Below, piece by piece: positions 9,170-16,635 of a DNA stretch of 64,000 nucleotides; the first letter of the stretch is position 1; every line of letters starts with the position of its first letter. A model generated the notes under the pieces. It had not been told where the DNA came from, made no database searches, and worked only from the letters and a program-made list of their open reading frames with translations. The stretch spans positions 124,001 to 188,000 of the forward strand of contig NZ_JBEPNA010000003.1 of NCBI RefSeq assembly GCF_040546025.1, read 5' to 3'. The stretch is from Marisediminicola sp040546025 (GTDB taxonomy: Bacteria; Actinomycetota; Actinomycetes; Actinomycetales; Microbacteriaceae). The position numbers and the translations under genes are program-made.

Positions 9170-11413
9170 GTGACTAAGAGCGAACTGGAACGCGAGCGGG
9201 AGTACGTCGCAGGCCTCTACGCGCGCCTCGACGAACTGCAGGATCTGGCGAGAATGCAGCTCCATCAGGTGCGCAGGCAGGACGTCGGGGGCAACCATCA
9301 GAGTCGCTCCGAGCGCGACGCCTTCGCCCGAATCTACGAGGACCGCATCGTGCAGCTGCGTGAGGTCAACGAGCGCCTCGCCTTCGGCCGGATCGAGCTG
9401 GAAGCCACGGCATCCGACGACGCGGACGGCGACGTCCACCGCTACATCGGCCGTATCGGGCTGCGCGACGTCGACCTGAAGCCGGTGCTGCTGGACTGGC
9501 GGGTGCCACAGGCGAGCGCGTTTTACCAGGCGACCGCGGCGAACCCGCTCGGCACGAGGGCCCGTCGCCACCTCATCTCGGCGGGGCGCAGCATCACCCG
9601 CATCGAGGACGAGGTCTTCGACGCCGAGCTGTTGGGCGAGGCCGGGCTCGAGCTTCAGGGGGAGGGGGCTCTGCTCGCGGCGCTCACCGCCGAGCGGACC
9701 GGCCGCATGTCCGACATCGTCGCGACGATCCAGGCCGAGCAGGACCGCATCATCCGCTCCGATCTCAAGGGAATCCTCGTCGTGCAGGGCGGCCCCGGCA
9801 CTGGCAAGACGGCCGTGGCGTTGCACCGCGCCGCCTACCTGCTCTACTCGCACCGTGAACGGCTCCGCAACTCCGGCGTGCTCATCGTCGGGCCGTCGCG
9901 ATCGTTCCTGCAGTACATCGAGGCCGTCCTGCCGTCGCTCGGCGAGACGGGCGTCGTGCTCGCGAGCGTCGGCCAGCTGTTCCCCGGCGTCGATGCCGCG
10001 ACCGAGGATGCGCCGGCCGTCGCGGCCGTCAAGGGATCCGCCGCCATGGCGGAGCTCATCGCTCGCGCCGTGAAGTCCCGCCAGCGAGTGCCCGCGGCCG
10101 CGCAGGAACTTGACGTCAATGGCGACCGTGTCACCCTCGACCCGCAGCTGATCTCGAACGCGATGCACCGTGCACTGCAGAGCCGCAAGCCCTACAACGA
10201 GGCGCGAGTGGTGTTCGTCAAGAACGCGCTCGCCCAGCTCACCCGACAGTGGGCCGACCAACTCCGTTCGCAGGGCAACTCGGTCGACGAGTCGGACCAC
10301 TCGATGCTGCGCGAGGATCTGCGCTCATCGATGGACGTGCGCGTCGCCCTCAACACCGCGTGGCTTCCACTCACGCCGGAGAAGCTCGTGCAAGACCTCT
10401 ACGCCCGGCCGCAGTGGCTCGCCGAGCTCACCCCCCACTGGACGGACGAGAAGCGGGCACTGCTGCGCCGCAGTCGCGACGCGCCGTTCACGGTCTCCGA
10501 CATCCCACTGCTCGACGAGGCGGCGGAGCTGCTCGGGGAGTACGACGTCGTGAATGCGGCCGAGAAGCGCGAGGCGAAGCAGCAGCGCAAGCGGGACATC
10601 GAGAATGCGGAACGCGCCATCGAGAACATGGATGTCGCCGGCCAGGTCAACGCGGAAGACCTCGCCGACAGCTTCGCCGAGGGCGTCGCCACGGGCACTA
10701 CGGCAGAGCGCGCCGCCGCCGACCGACGTTGGACCTACGGCCACATCGTCGTCGACGAGGCGCAGGAGCTCTCGCCGATGCAATGGCGGCTGCTGCTGCG
10801 CCGCTGCCCGCTGCGCTCCTTCACGGTCGTCGGCGATATTGCGCAGGCCGCGTCCGCCTCGGCTTCAGCCGATTGGCCCTCCGCGCTGCGCACCCTCGTC
10901 GGCACGGCCGAGCAGGGCGAGAGGTGGCGGCTCGAGGAGCTCACGGTGAACTACCGCACCCCGAGCCAGATCAGCGTCGCGGCCGAGCGGATGGCGATCG
11001 CGCACGGGCTCGCCGTCACACCGTCGACGGCGGTGCGGGAGAGCGAGTGGCCGATCCGGGTCACCGGCTCGCTGCTCGAGGCCGTCCGCCACGACCGCGC
11101 GATCTCGACCGAGGGCACACTGGCCGTCATCGCGCCGGCGGGCGAGGTCCGCACGGTGTTCGCACAGCTGCGCGCCGAGTTCGCCGGGCACATCGGGCTC
11201 GGGTCAAACGGGCTGTCCCGTTCCATTGCGGTGCTGAGCCCGCAGGATGCGAAGGGGCTCGAGTTCGACTCGGTCGTCGTCGTCGATCCGCGCGGTGTCG
11301 TCAGCGAAAGCGAACGTGGTGCGGGCGCACTGTACGTCGCCATGACCAGGCCCACCCAGCGGCTCACGCTCGTGACCGACGGCGACCTGCCGACGGGCGT
11401 GGGCGAGGCCTAG
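9170..11413 (+). CDS. HelD/HelR-like RNA polymerase-associated ATPase, UvrD superfamily 1
   Basis: Superfamily 1 ATPase of the HelD type, which in actinobacteria dislodges stalled RNA polymerase (and in some species rifampicin). The N-terminal ~70 residues form the charged coiled-coil arm (EREREYVAGLYARLDELQ). Walker A GGPGTGKTAVALHR lies near residues 206-219, Walker B is VVDEAQELSPMQW, motif III is VVGDIAQA, and the late motifs are NYRTPSQI and DAKGLEFDSVVVVDP. 747 aa fits HelD. It starts at GTG with GGGAG 9 nt upstream. Its TAG stop is part of the CTAG target of the adjoining insertion sequence, so the 3' flank was replaced but the protein is intact. Confidence 0.9.
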   Translation: MTKSELEREREYVAGLYARLDELQDLARMQLHQVRRQDVGGNHQSRSERDAFARIYEDRIVQLREVNERLAFGRIELEATASDDADGDVHRYIGRIGLRDVDLKPVLLDWRVPQASAFYQATAANPLGTRARRHLISAGRSITRIEDEVFDAELLGEAGLELQGEGALLAALTAERTGRMSDIVATIQAEQDRIIRSDLKGILVVQGGPGTGKTAVALHRAAYLLYSHRERLRNSGVLIVGPSRSFLQYIEAVLPSLGETGVVLASVGQLFPGVDAATEDAPAVAAVKGSAAMAELIARAVKSRQRVPAAAQELDVNGDRVTLDPQLISNAMHRALQSRKPYNEARVVFVKNALAQLTRQWADQLRSQGNSVDESDHSMLREDLRSSMDVRVALNTAWLPLTPEKLVQDLYARPQWLAELTPHWTDEKRALLRRSRDAPFTVSDIPLLDEAAELLGEYDVVNAAEKREAKQQRKRDIENAERAIENMDVAGQVNAEDLADSFAEGVATGTTAERAAADRRWTYGHIVVDEAQELSPMQWRLLLRRCPLRSFTVVGDIAQAASASASADWPSALRTLVGTAEQGERWRLEELTVNYRTPSQISVAAERMAIAHGLAVTPSTAVRESEWPIRVTGSLLEAVRHDRAISTEGTLAVIAPAGEVRTVFAQLRAEFAGHIGLGSNGLSRSIAVLSPQDAKGLEFDSVVVVDPRGVVSESERGAGALYVAMTRPTQRLTLVTDGDLPTGVGEA

Positions 11414-11958
11414 GGCGTGTCTGACAATTGGCGGCTCCAGGCGATGACGGCGTTGAGGACGACTGCGGCGCGGTAGGTGGTGGCGAGTTTGTCGTAGCGG
11501 GTTGCGAGTCCGCGCCATTGCTTGAGGTCGCAGAAGCGTCGCTCGATCACGTTGCGGTTCTTGTAGTCGTCGGCATCGAACGCGGGCGGGCGTCCTCCTC
11601 GGGATCCTCGACGTTTCCGGTGCCCGATCTGGTCCGACGGTTGAGGGATCACCGCGGTGATGTCCCGCTCGCGAAGGTGGGTTCGTATCGCTCGGGACGA
11701 GTAGGCCTTGTCGCCACGCAGCGCGTCGGGCCGTGTTCTGGGTCGACCGGTTGGGCGTTGCACGCGCAGTTCGGCCAGCAGCGGAAGCAGCATGGGCGAA
11801 TCGCCAGCCTGCCCGGCAGTGATCGCGATCACCAACGGCAGGCCGTTGCCCTCGACGAGTTGGTGGACCTTGGTCGATAAACCGCCCCTCGACCGCCCTA
11901 TTCCGTGATCAAGCGGCTCCAGCGTGCTCGAATTCTTGTAATTCGATGAAGCCCCCTG
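11410..11958 (-). CDS. IS5-family transposase, second frame (ORFB)
   Basis: C-terminal part of a DDE transposase of the IS5 family (IS427-like group). The frame opens at the G5 run and reads TQGASSNYKN, DHGIGRSRGGLSTK, then the second catalytic Asp in RGDKAYSS and the catalytic Glu in NVIERRFCDLKQWRGLATRYDK. ORFB lies one base forward of ORFA, so joining the two needs one base skipped (or two re-read) near 11952-11956. Its TAG stop is completed by the duplicated host CTAG, not by the element itself. Confidence 0.85.
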   Translation of the reverse strand, partial: QGASSNYKNSSTLEPLDHGIGRSRGGLSTKVHQLVEGNGLPLVIAITAGQAGDSPMLLPLLAELRVQRPTGRPRTRPDALRGDKAYSSRAIRTHLRERDITAVIPQPSDQIGHRKRRGSRGGRPPAFDADDYKNRNVIERRFCDLKQWRGLATRYDKLATTYRAAVVLNAVIAWSRQLSDTP

Positions 11959-12353
11959 TGTGGCGGGTGATGTTGCTCGCGTGCTGGTGAGCGCGGGCGA
12001 TGGTCGAGTCCACAGACAACGACCAATCGATCAAGCCGGCCGCATCCGCCGCCGCGGTCAGTCTCGACAGAACCTGATCCCAGGTTCCGTCGACCGCCAT
12101 TCGGTGATGCCAGGTCCAGACCGTCTGCCACTTCCCGAACACTTCAGGAAGATCTCGCCACGCGATCCCGCACCGATACCGGTAGATGATCGCCTCGACC
12201 ATCGTGCGCGCGTCCGCGAACGGCCGGCCCTTACGACCGGTCGGTCGCGGCAACAATCCCTCGATCAACGACCACTGAGCATCCGAAAGCAACCGAAAGC
12301 GCGACATCCCGCCAGCATGCCCGACAACACCGAATCTATTTGCCAGACACGCC
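11414..12353 (-). mobile_element. IS5-family insertion sequence, 940 bp, CTAG duplication
   Basis: Complete element bounded by imperfect terminal inverted repeats GGCGTGTCTGACAATT (left) and GGCGTGTCTGGCAAAT (right, read inwards), differing at two positions. It is flanked on both sides by the 4-bp direct repeat CTAG (11410-11413 and 12354-12357). It carries two overlapping transposase frames on the minus strand. The insertion lies exactly at the stop codon of the HelD-like gene and ~35 bp before the acyl-CoA dehydrogenase. CTAG targets and this size are typical of the IS427 group. The intact ends and duplication suggest a fairly recent insertion. Confidence 0.92.
11909..12307 (-). CDS. IS5-family transposase, first frame (ORFA)
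   Basis: N-terminal part of the transposase. It starts MSRFRLLSDAQWSLIEGLLP with the DUF4096-type DNA-binding region (GRKGRPFADARTMVEAIIYRYRCGIAWRDLP) and contains the first catalytic Asp in SVDSTIARAHQHA near residue 100. The frame ends 17 codons past the G5 run at 11952-11956, while the canonical family sequence continues in ORFB. ORFA alone lacks the second Asp and the Glu, so it can act only as a DNA-binding fragment unless frameshifting makes the fusion. Confidence 0.85.
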   Translation of the reverse strand: MSRFRLLSDAQWSLIEGLLPRPTGRKGRPFADARTMVEAIIYRYRCGIAWRDLPEVFGKWQTVWTWHHRMAVDGTWDQVLSRLTAAADAAGLIDWSLSVDSTIARAHQHASNITRHTGGFIELQEFEHAGAA

Positions 12354-12392
12354 CTAGTCCGCCTGCGGGGCGAAGCTGCGAGACTTGACCGC

Positions 12393-13535
12393 ATGTCTTT
12401 CCTGAGCGACGACCTCCTCGCGCGCGTCCACGCCCGAGCCCCCGGCTACGACCGCGACAACGCATTCTTCACTGACGACCTCGCCGAGCTCACGGCGGCC
12501 GGCTACCTCGCCGCCCTCGTGCCGGCCGAGTTTGGCGGCGCGGGACTGTCGCTGCGCGACGTGGTCGGCGAGCAGGCCCGGCTCGCGCGCGCCGCGCCCG
12601 CGACGGCGCTCGCGATCGGAATGCACCTCATCTGGACCGCTGTCGCCAAGAGCCTGCACGAGCGCGGCGACGCGAGCCTCGACTTCGTGCTGCGCGACGC
12701 GGCGGCCGGAGAACTGTTCGCCTTCGCTATCAGCGAGGCAGGCAACGATCTGGTGCTCCTCGCGAGCTCGACCGTCGCCGCCCCACTGCCCGGCGGTGGC
12801 TACGCGTTCACCGGCACCAAGGTCTTCACGAGCCTTTCGCCGGCCTGGACCCGCCTCGGCACCTTCGGGCTGGATACGACATCGGCGGATGCCCCCAAGC
12901 TCGTCCACGCCGTCATCACCAGGGACAGCCCCGGAATCACCGTGCACGACGACTGGAACACGCTGGGCATGCGCGCGACCCAGAGCCGCACCACCACGCT
13001 CGACGGCGCGACCGCCCAGGCACAGCGGGTGTACCGACGCCTCGACCCCGGGCCCAGCGCCGACCCGCTCATCCTCGCGATCTTCACCAACTTCGAGATC
13101 CTCATTGCCGCCGTCTACGCCGGCATCGGCGACCGCGCGCTCGAGTTGGCGGTGCAGGCGACCGCCCGGGTCTCCCGCGCCACGGGTGCTGCGAAGAGCC
13201 AGGACCCGGTGATTCGGACGACCATCGCGCGGGCAGCGATGACCCAGGACGCGGTATGGCCGCGCCTGAATGCCCTCGCCGACGACGTCGACAACCGGGT
13301 CGACCACGGCGACCAGTGGTTCCGCAAGGCCGCGGGCCTCAAGCTCGCGGCAACCCAGTCCGCCAGAAATGTCGTCGACGACGCCATCTCCGCCACCGGG
13401 GGCGCCAGCTTCGCCGCCGACAGCGAACTCTCCCGCCTCTACCGCGACGTGCTCGCGGGCGGCTTCCACCCCAGCACCGCCGACTCCGCCCACCAGACCG
13501 TGGCGACGGCGCTGCTCGGACCGATCGCCGACTGA
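12393..13535 (+). CDS. Acyl-CoA dehydrogenase family protein
   Basis: FAD-dependent acyl-CoA dehydrogenase of 380 aa. The N-terminal helical domain (LAALVPAEFGGAGLSLRDVV), the central beta domain (FAISEAGNDL, FTGTKVFTSLSPAW, GITVHDDWNTLGMRAT) and the C-terminal helical domain (STGGASFAADSELSRLYRDVLAG) are all present. The conserved catalytic Glu of classical beta-oxidation enzymes is not obvious, so it may be one of the divergent dehydrogenases/monooxygenases (DszC/HsaA-like). It follows the insertion sequence by ~40 bp, and any original upstream promoter context was separated from it by that insertion. Confidence 0.85.
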   Translation: MSFLSDDLLARVHARAPGYDRDNAFFTDDLAELTAAGYLAALVPAEFGGAGLSLRDVVGEQARLARAAPATALAIGMHLIWTAVAKSLHERGDASLDFVLRDAAAGELFAFAISEAGNDLVLLASSTVAAPLPGGGYAFTGTKVFTSLSPAWTRLGTFGLDTTSADAPKLVHAVITRDSPGITVHDDWNTLGMRATQSRTTTLDGATAQAQRVYRRLDPGPSADPLILAIFTNFEILIAAVYAGIGDRALELAVQATARVSRATGAAKSQDPVIRTTIARAAMTQDAVWPRLNALADDVDNRVDHGDQWFRKAAGLKLAATQSARNVVDDAISATGGASFAADSELSRLYRDVLAGGFHPSTADSAHQTVATALLGPIAD

Positions 13536-13587
13536 GGCCACCGCAGCTTGCGCAGCGGGCGGACACGGCATCTAGTCTGGACCGATC

Positions 13588-14280
13588 ATGACCGACACCA
13601 TCGCGCCACTCCCGTCCGACCGCACCGGCGACCTGGCCCTCGACGACGACGCCGTCGTCTGGTCCGACCGTCTCCTGCCCGGAGACCCGCGGCCGCTCGT
13701 CGTGTTGCTGCACGGCCGGGGATCAAACGAACGCGACCTCTTCTCGCTCGTCCCGGCGCTGCCGAAGGATGCGGTCTACGCGTCCGTGCGCGCCCCGCTC
13801 CCGCACGTCGGCGGCGCACCGGGCGACAGTTGGGCATGGTTTCGCTCCGGTCTCCCCGGACTTCCCGACCCCGCAAGTGCGATCGCCGCGACGGCCGGAG
13901 TGCTCGACTGGCTCGCGCGGGCGGCACCGGACTCGCGCGTCGCCGTCGTGGGGTTCTCCCAGGGCGGGGCGCTGACCACCCAGCTTCTCCGCCATGCGCC
14001 GCACCGGTTCGAGAGCTTCGTGAATCTGGCGGGCTTCTGGATTGAGGGCGGGGCGGATGCCGAACAGGATGCGCTCCTCGCCGCTGCCGCACGACCGGTG
14101 TTCTGGGGCCGCGACCCCGCAGACCCGGTGATCCCGGCGGACGCGATCGAGCGCACGATGCGGTGGCTGCCCGAGCACGCGCAGCTCACCGTGAGCGAAT
14201 ACCCCGGCATCGGGCACTCGATCTCCCGTGACGAGATCGACGACGTCGCCGAGTTCCTGCGCCGCACGCTGGTGCGGTAG
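13588..14280 (+). CDS. Carboxylesterase/phospholipase, alpha/beta hydrolase fold
   Basis: Serine hydrolase of the acyl-protein-thioesterase/carboxylesterase-2 group, 230 aa. The oxyanion-hole motif LLHGRGSNERDL lies near residue 40, and the nucleophile elbow GFSQGGALT is near residue 116. The acid is probably in WGRDPADPVI and the His in PGIGHSISRDE. It probably cleaves short-chain or lysophospholipid esters in the cytoplasm. TAGTCT ends 9 nt before the ATG with no Shine-Dalgarno, consistent with leaderless transcription. Confidence 0.85.
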   Translation: MTDTIAPLPSDRTGDLALDDDAVVWSDRLLPGDPRPLVVLLHGRGSNERDLFSLVPALPKDAVYASVRAPLPHVGGAPGDSWAWFRSGLPGLPDPASAIAATAGVLDWLARAAPDSRVAVVGFSQGGALTTQLLRHAPHRFESFVNLAGFWIEGGADAEQDALLAAAARPVFWGRDPADPVIPADAIERTMRWLPEHAQLTVSEYPGIGHSISRDEIDDVAEFLRRTLVR

Positions 14281-14325
14281 CCCGATGTGCGCGCGGCACC
14301 GGCCGGACCGCGTAGCGTTGACAGG

Positions 14326-14859
14326 ATGATCCGCGAGCAGGCCAGCAACCACGTGCACGAACTCATGGACACCTACCCGGACTTCCCCTCGCCCGGCATC
14401 CTGTTCCGCGACCTCACCCCCGTGTTCGCCGACCCGACCGCATTCCGCGCCGTCATCGACGCGCTCATGCACGACGCACTCACCGCCGATGTCGTTGCCA
14501 TCGCGGGGGTCGAGGCTCGCGGTTTCCTGCTCGCGGCGGCCGGTGCCTACAGCACCGGAGTGGGCGTCGTCGCCGTGCGCAAGGCGGGCAAGCTCCCCGG
14601 CGACGTGCTGGCGCAGACCTACGACCTCGAATACGGCACGGCCGAGCTCGAACTGCACCAGGGTCGACTACCGGCCGGCTCGCGAGTGCTGCTCGTGGAC
14701 GATCTGCTCGCGACCGGCGGAACCCTGGCCGCGGCGGCGAGCCTTGTCGAGCGCGCCGGCTACGTCGTTGCCGGCATCCGTGTCGTGCTCGAGCTGGACG
14801 CGCTCGGCGGCCGGGACCGGCTCACCGGATACGACGTGCAGAGCATCGCGAACTGCTGA
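14326..14859 (+). CDS. apt: Adenine phosphoribosyltransferase
   Basis: Purine salvage enzyme that makes AMP from adenine and PRPP. It has the family N-terminus (YPDFPSPGILFRDLTPVFADP), the GVEARGFLLAAAGA motif and the PRPP-binding loop VLLVDDLLATGGTLAAA near residues 121-136. 177 aa is the usual length when the ATG at 14326 is taken; an upstream GTG would add 13 atypical residues. TAGCGT 7 nt before the ATG and no ribosome-binding site suggest a leaderless mRNA. Confidence 0.93.
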   Translation: MIREQASNHVHELMDTYPDFPSPGILFRDLTPVFADPTAFRAVIDALMHDALTADVVAIAGVEARGFLLAAAGAYSTGVGVVAVRKAGKLPGDVLAQTYDLEYGTAELELHQGRLPAGSRVLLVDDLLATGGTLAAAASLVERAGYVVAGIRVVLELDALGGRDRLTGYDVQSIANC

Positions 14860-15027
14860 CACCGACTCGCAGTCGACCTCGTGACGCCGGTGCCGGACCC
14901 CGAACTGGGGGCACTCCCACCCGCTCTCGGGGGGTTTTGAAACCGCGACCGGGTTGACAAGGTGGTGTGAGGGACGGTCATCATCCAATTCGGATGGTCT
15001 GGTGTCGCTCTCGGGATCGGGAATGAC

Positions 15028-15870
15028 ATGGCGCAACCTCCGGAGCAGGGCGGGGTGATTCACCCTGCTTCCCTGCGTGATCGAGTGCCAGCGCACGGCG
15101 CCATGACGGGGTTCCTGGCCTGCCACGACCAGGCCCCGCCACAGTCGAGACTCGCCCGCAGCTTCGGGGCGAGTCCGCTGGACGAGGAGAGCGGCCAGCG
15201 GTACCGGCGCGTGCTCCGCGAGCTCGGCGTCGGCGAGTGTCTCGCGAGACTCGACCCGCGCTGGACGGTGCTGCATGCCATCCCGCAGGGGGAGGGCCAG
15301 GTCGACATCGACCATCTGGCGATCGGACCGGCCGGAGTGTTCTGCATCCGCACGATCGACGTCGGTCAGCAGCGAGTCTCGGTCGCGCGGGGTTCCTTGC
15401 GGGTTGCCGGGTCCACATCCTCCCACCTGCGGGAATCCGAGTTCGAGGTGGGGAGGGCCGAGCGCGCCCTCGGAGTGGCACAGGGCTCGCCCGTCAAGGC
15501 GATCGGCGTGATCGTCGTCGTCGACCCGCACAGCATCACCGTTCGCGACATGCCGCGTGATGTCGTCGTCGTCGCCCCCGTCGGCCTGGTCAGGGCCCTC
15601 GAGGCGCTTCCGACCTGCCTGGACGAGCACGAGATCAGACGGCTCGTGGCACAGGCGGAGAAGCCGAGCACCTGGCGTGGGATCGCTGCCGTGCCGCAGG
15701 ATGGCGACGAGCTCCGCACCCGGTTCACCGCGGTCCACCGCCAGGTCCGAACCGCGCGCGTCGTGCGGCGCCGGTGGATCGTCGCGATCAGCAGTGCGCT
15801 GCTCGGTGTGGTGTTCCTGGCTGCGTGGGGGATCGTGCTCGCGACGACAGCGAACTACTCCCTGCACTGA
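15028..15870 (+). CDS. NERD-domain membrane protein, divergent (copy 1)
   Basis: Nuclease-related (NERD) domain protein of 280 aa with one C-terminal membrane helix (residues ~249-271). The NERD core VDIDHLAIGPAGVFCIRTIDVGQQRV matches the actinobacterial consensus, in which the last part normally reads as a TK-containing motif. Here the catalytic Lys position holds Ile, so nuclease activity is doubtful. A central RAERALG helix and a Pro-rich linker follow. A paralogue with the same architecture lies at 32871-33665. It stands alone, 170 bp after apt. Function unknown; a membrane-tethered DNA-binding or sensing role is one possibility. Confidence 0.75.
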   Translation: MAQPPEQGGVIHPASLRDRVPAHGAMTGFLACHDQAPPQSRLARSFGASPLDEESGQRYRRVLRELGVGECLARLDPRWTVLHAIPQGEGQVDIDHLAIGPAGVFCIRTIDVGQQRVSVARGSLRVAGSTSSHLRESEFEVGRAERALGVAQGSPVKAIGVIVVVDPHSITVRDMPRDVVVVAPVGLVRALEALPTCLDEHEIRRLVAQAEKPSTWRGIAAVPQDGDELRTRFTAVHRQVRTARVVRRRWIVAISSALLGVVFLAAWGIVLATTANYSLH

Positions 15871-16336
15871 GCCTCGCGGCGCGAATTCGCCACGCGCCCG
15901 CGCAGTTCCAAGCTTCCGTGGAGATTGGGGCCGTACTGTGGCGCTCACGTGCTTCGGCACGCGTCCCACGATCGGACCCGGTCGGTGTCCAGCATGACCG
16001 AGTTCGATTCACTCGACGATGAGGCGACTCCTAAGCGCCCGTCCGAATGTGTGCGTCGAGTGGCGGGGTCCTGGCTGCCCAGAGCTCGGGACCCCGTCGC
16101 GGGGCTTCCCGCGGCCATAATTCGTCACAGGAATTGTGTCCCCCGTGTCCCCCGACAGGGGAACCCCCGGAGTGGGGATATTCCTCACGTCGTGAAATGC
16201 CGCATCATTGTCCTACGACGCTTTCCGGGGGGAAGGCGAAGTAGACCATTCGGGGGAATGGTCAGTGGGTCATTCGGGGGAATGATCAGTGCCATAGGGC
16301 GCGGAATGGACCGGAAGCCGGGGGGCTTCCGGTCCA
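15871..16336. other. Non-coding stretch with hairpin array
   Basis: 466 bp between the NERD gene and the convergent emfourin gene. A plus-strand frame from 15993 (MTEFDSLDDEATPKRP) is open but runs through the repeats and has no recognisable family, so I do not call it. The right half carries C- and G-tract pairs (CCCC-GACA-GGGG near 16157) and the tandem GGGG-loop hairpins described separately. Confidence 0.5.
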
Positions 16337-16337
16337 T
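16219..16337. repeat. Array of four hairpins with GGGG loops
   Basis: Four successive perfect or near-perfect stems, each closing a GGGG loop. CGCTTTCC/GGAAGGCG spans 16219-16238, ACCATTC/GAATGGT 16245-16262, TCATTC/GAATGA 16270-16285, and the 14-bp stem ATGGACCGGAAGCC/GGCTTCCGGTCCAT 16306-16337. The second and third lie in a 24-bp direct repeat (CATTCGGGGGAATGRTCAGTG). The last one abuts the emfourin stop codon, so the array would form the 3' end of that transcript (loops CCCC there). Confidence 0.75.
16306..16337 (-). terminator. 14-bp-stem hairpin after the emfourin gene
   Basis: Perfect 14-bp inverted repeat with a 4-nt loop, directly at the stop codon of the emfourin gene. No T-run follows on the minus strand (TCCGCGCCC), so it is either an atypical terminator or a 3'-end stabilising structure. 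Confidence 0.5.
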
Positions 16338-16615
16338 CACTCTCTCTCGGACCGTTCGACCGCGTCGCGCACCTGGTCGACAAGCTGGCGCCACGGCCCG
16401 GTCAGATCCTGTTCCGGCAGCGTGATGCGACGGCGCGACACCCCGATCCGGTAGACGTAGCGGTCGGGCTGCGCCGGCGAACGATGAGGCTCCTGCCACG
16501 GTAACTGCTCGACGAGCCGAAACCATGAATCGGGGTCGCCCTGTTCCTCGACACGCACCACCCACTCGCGTGTCAGTCCGGCGATGCCGCCGCTGCGGGT
16601 CACCGTGATCTTCAT
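16337..16615 (-). CDS. Emfourin-type protealysin inhibitor
   Basis: 92-aa protein beginning MKITVTRSGGIAGLTREW with the C-terminal pattern YRIGVSRRRITLPEQDL and WRQLVDQVRDAV. This is the signature of emfourin, the small proteinaceous inhibitor that binds protealysin-like M4 proteases in a slow, tight manner. It lies 20 bp downstream of the M4 protease gene on the same strand, the conserved arrangement of protease plus inhibitor. It presumably keeps the protease silent inside the cell. No signal peptide is visible, matching the protease. Confidence 0.85.
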   Translation of the reverse strand: MKITVTRSGGIAGLTREWVVRVEEQGDPDSWFRLVEQLPWQEPHRSPAQPDRYVYRIGVSRRRITLPEQDLTGPWRQLVDQVRDAVERSERE

Positions 16616-16635
16616 GGCCGGCCTAGCATTCCCGG

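Noticed and set aside
15993..16425. Plus-strand frame starting MTEFDSLDDEATPKRP
   Set aside because: It runs through the hairpin array and into the emfourin gene on the other strand, has no known family and no ribosome-binding site.
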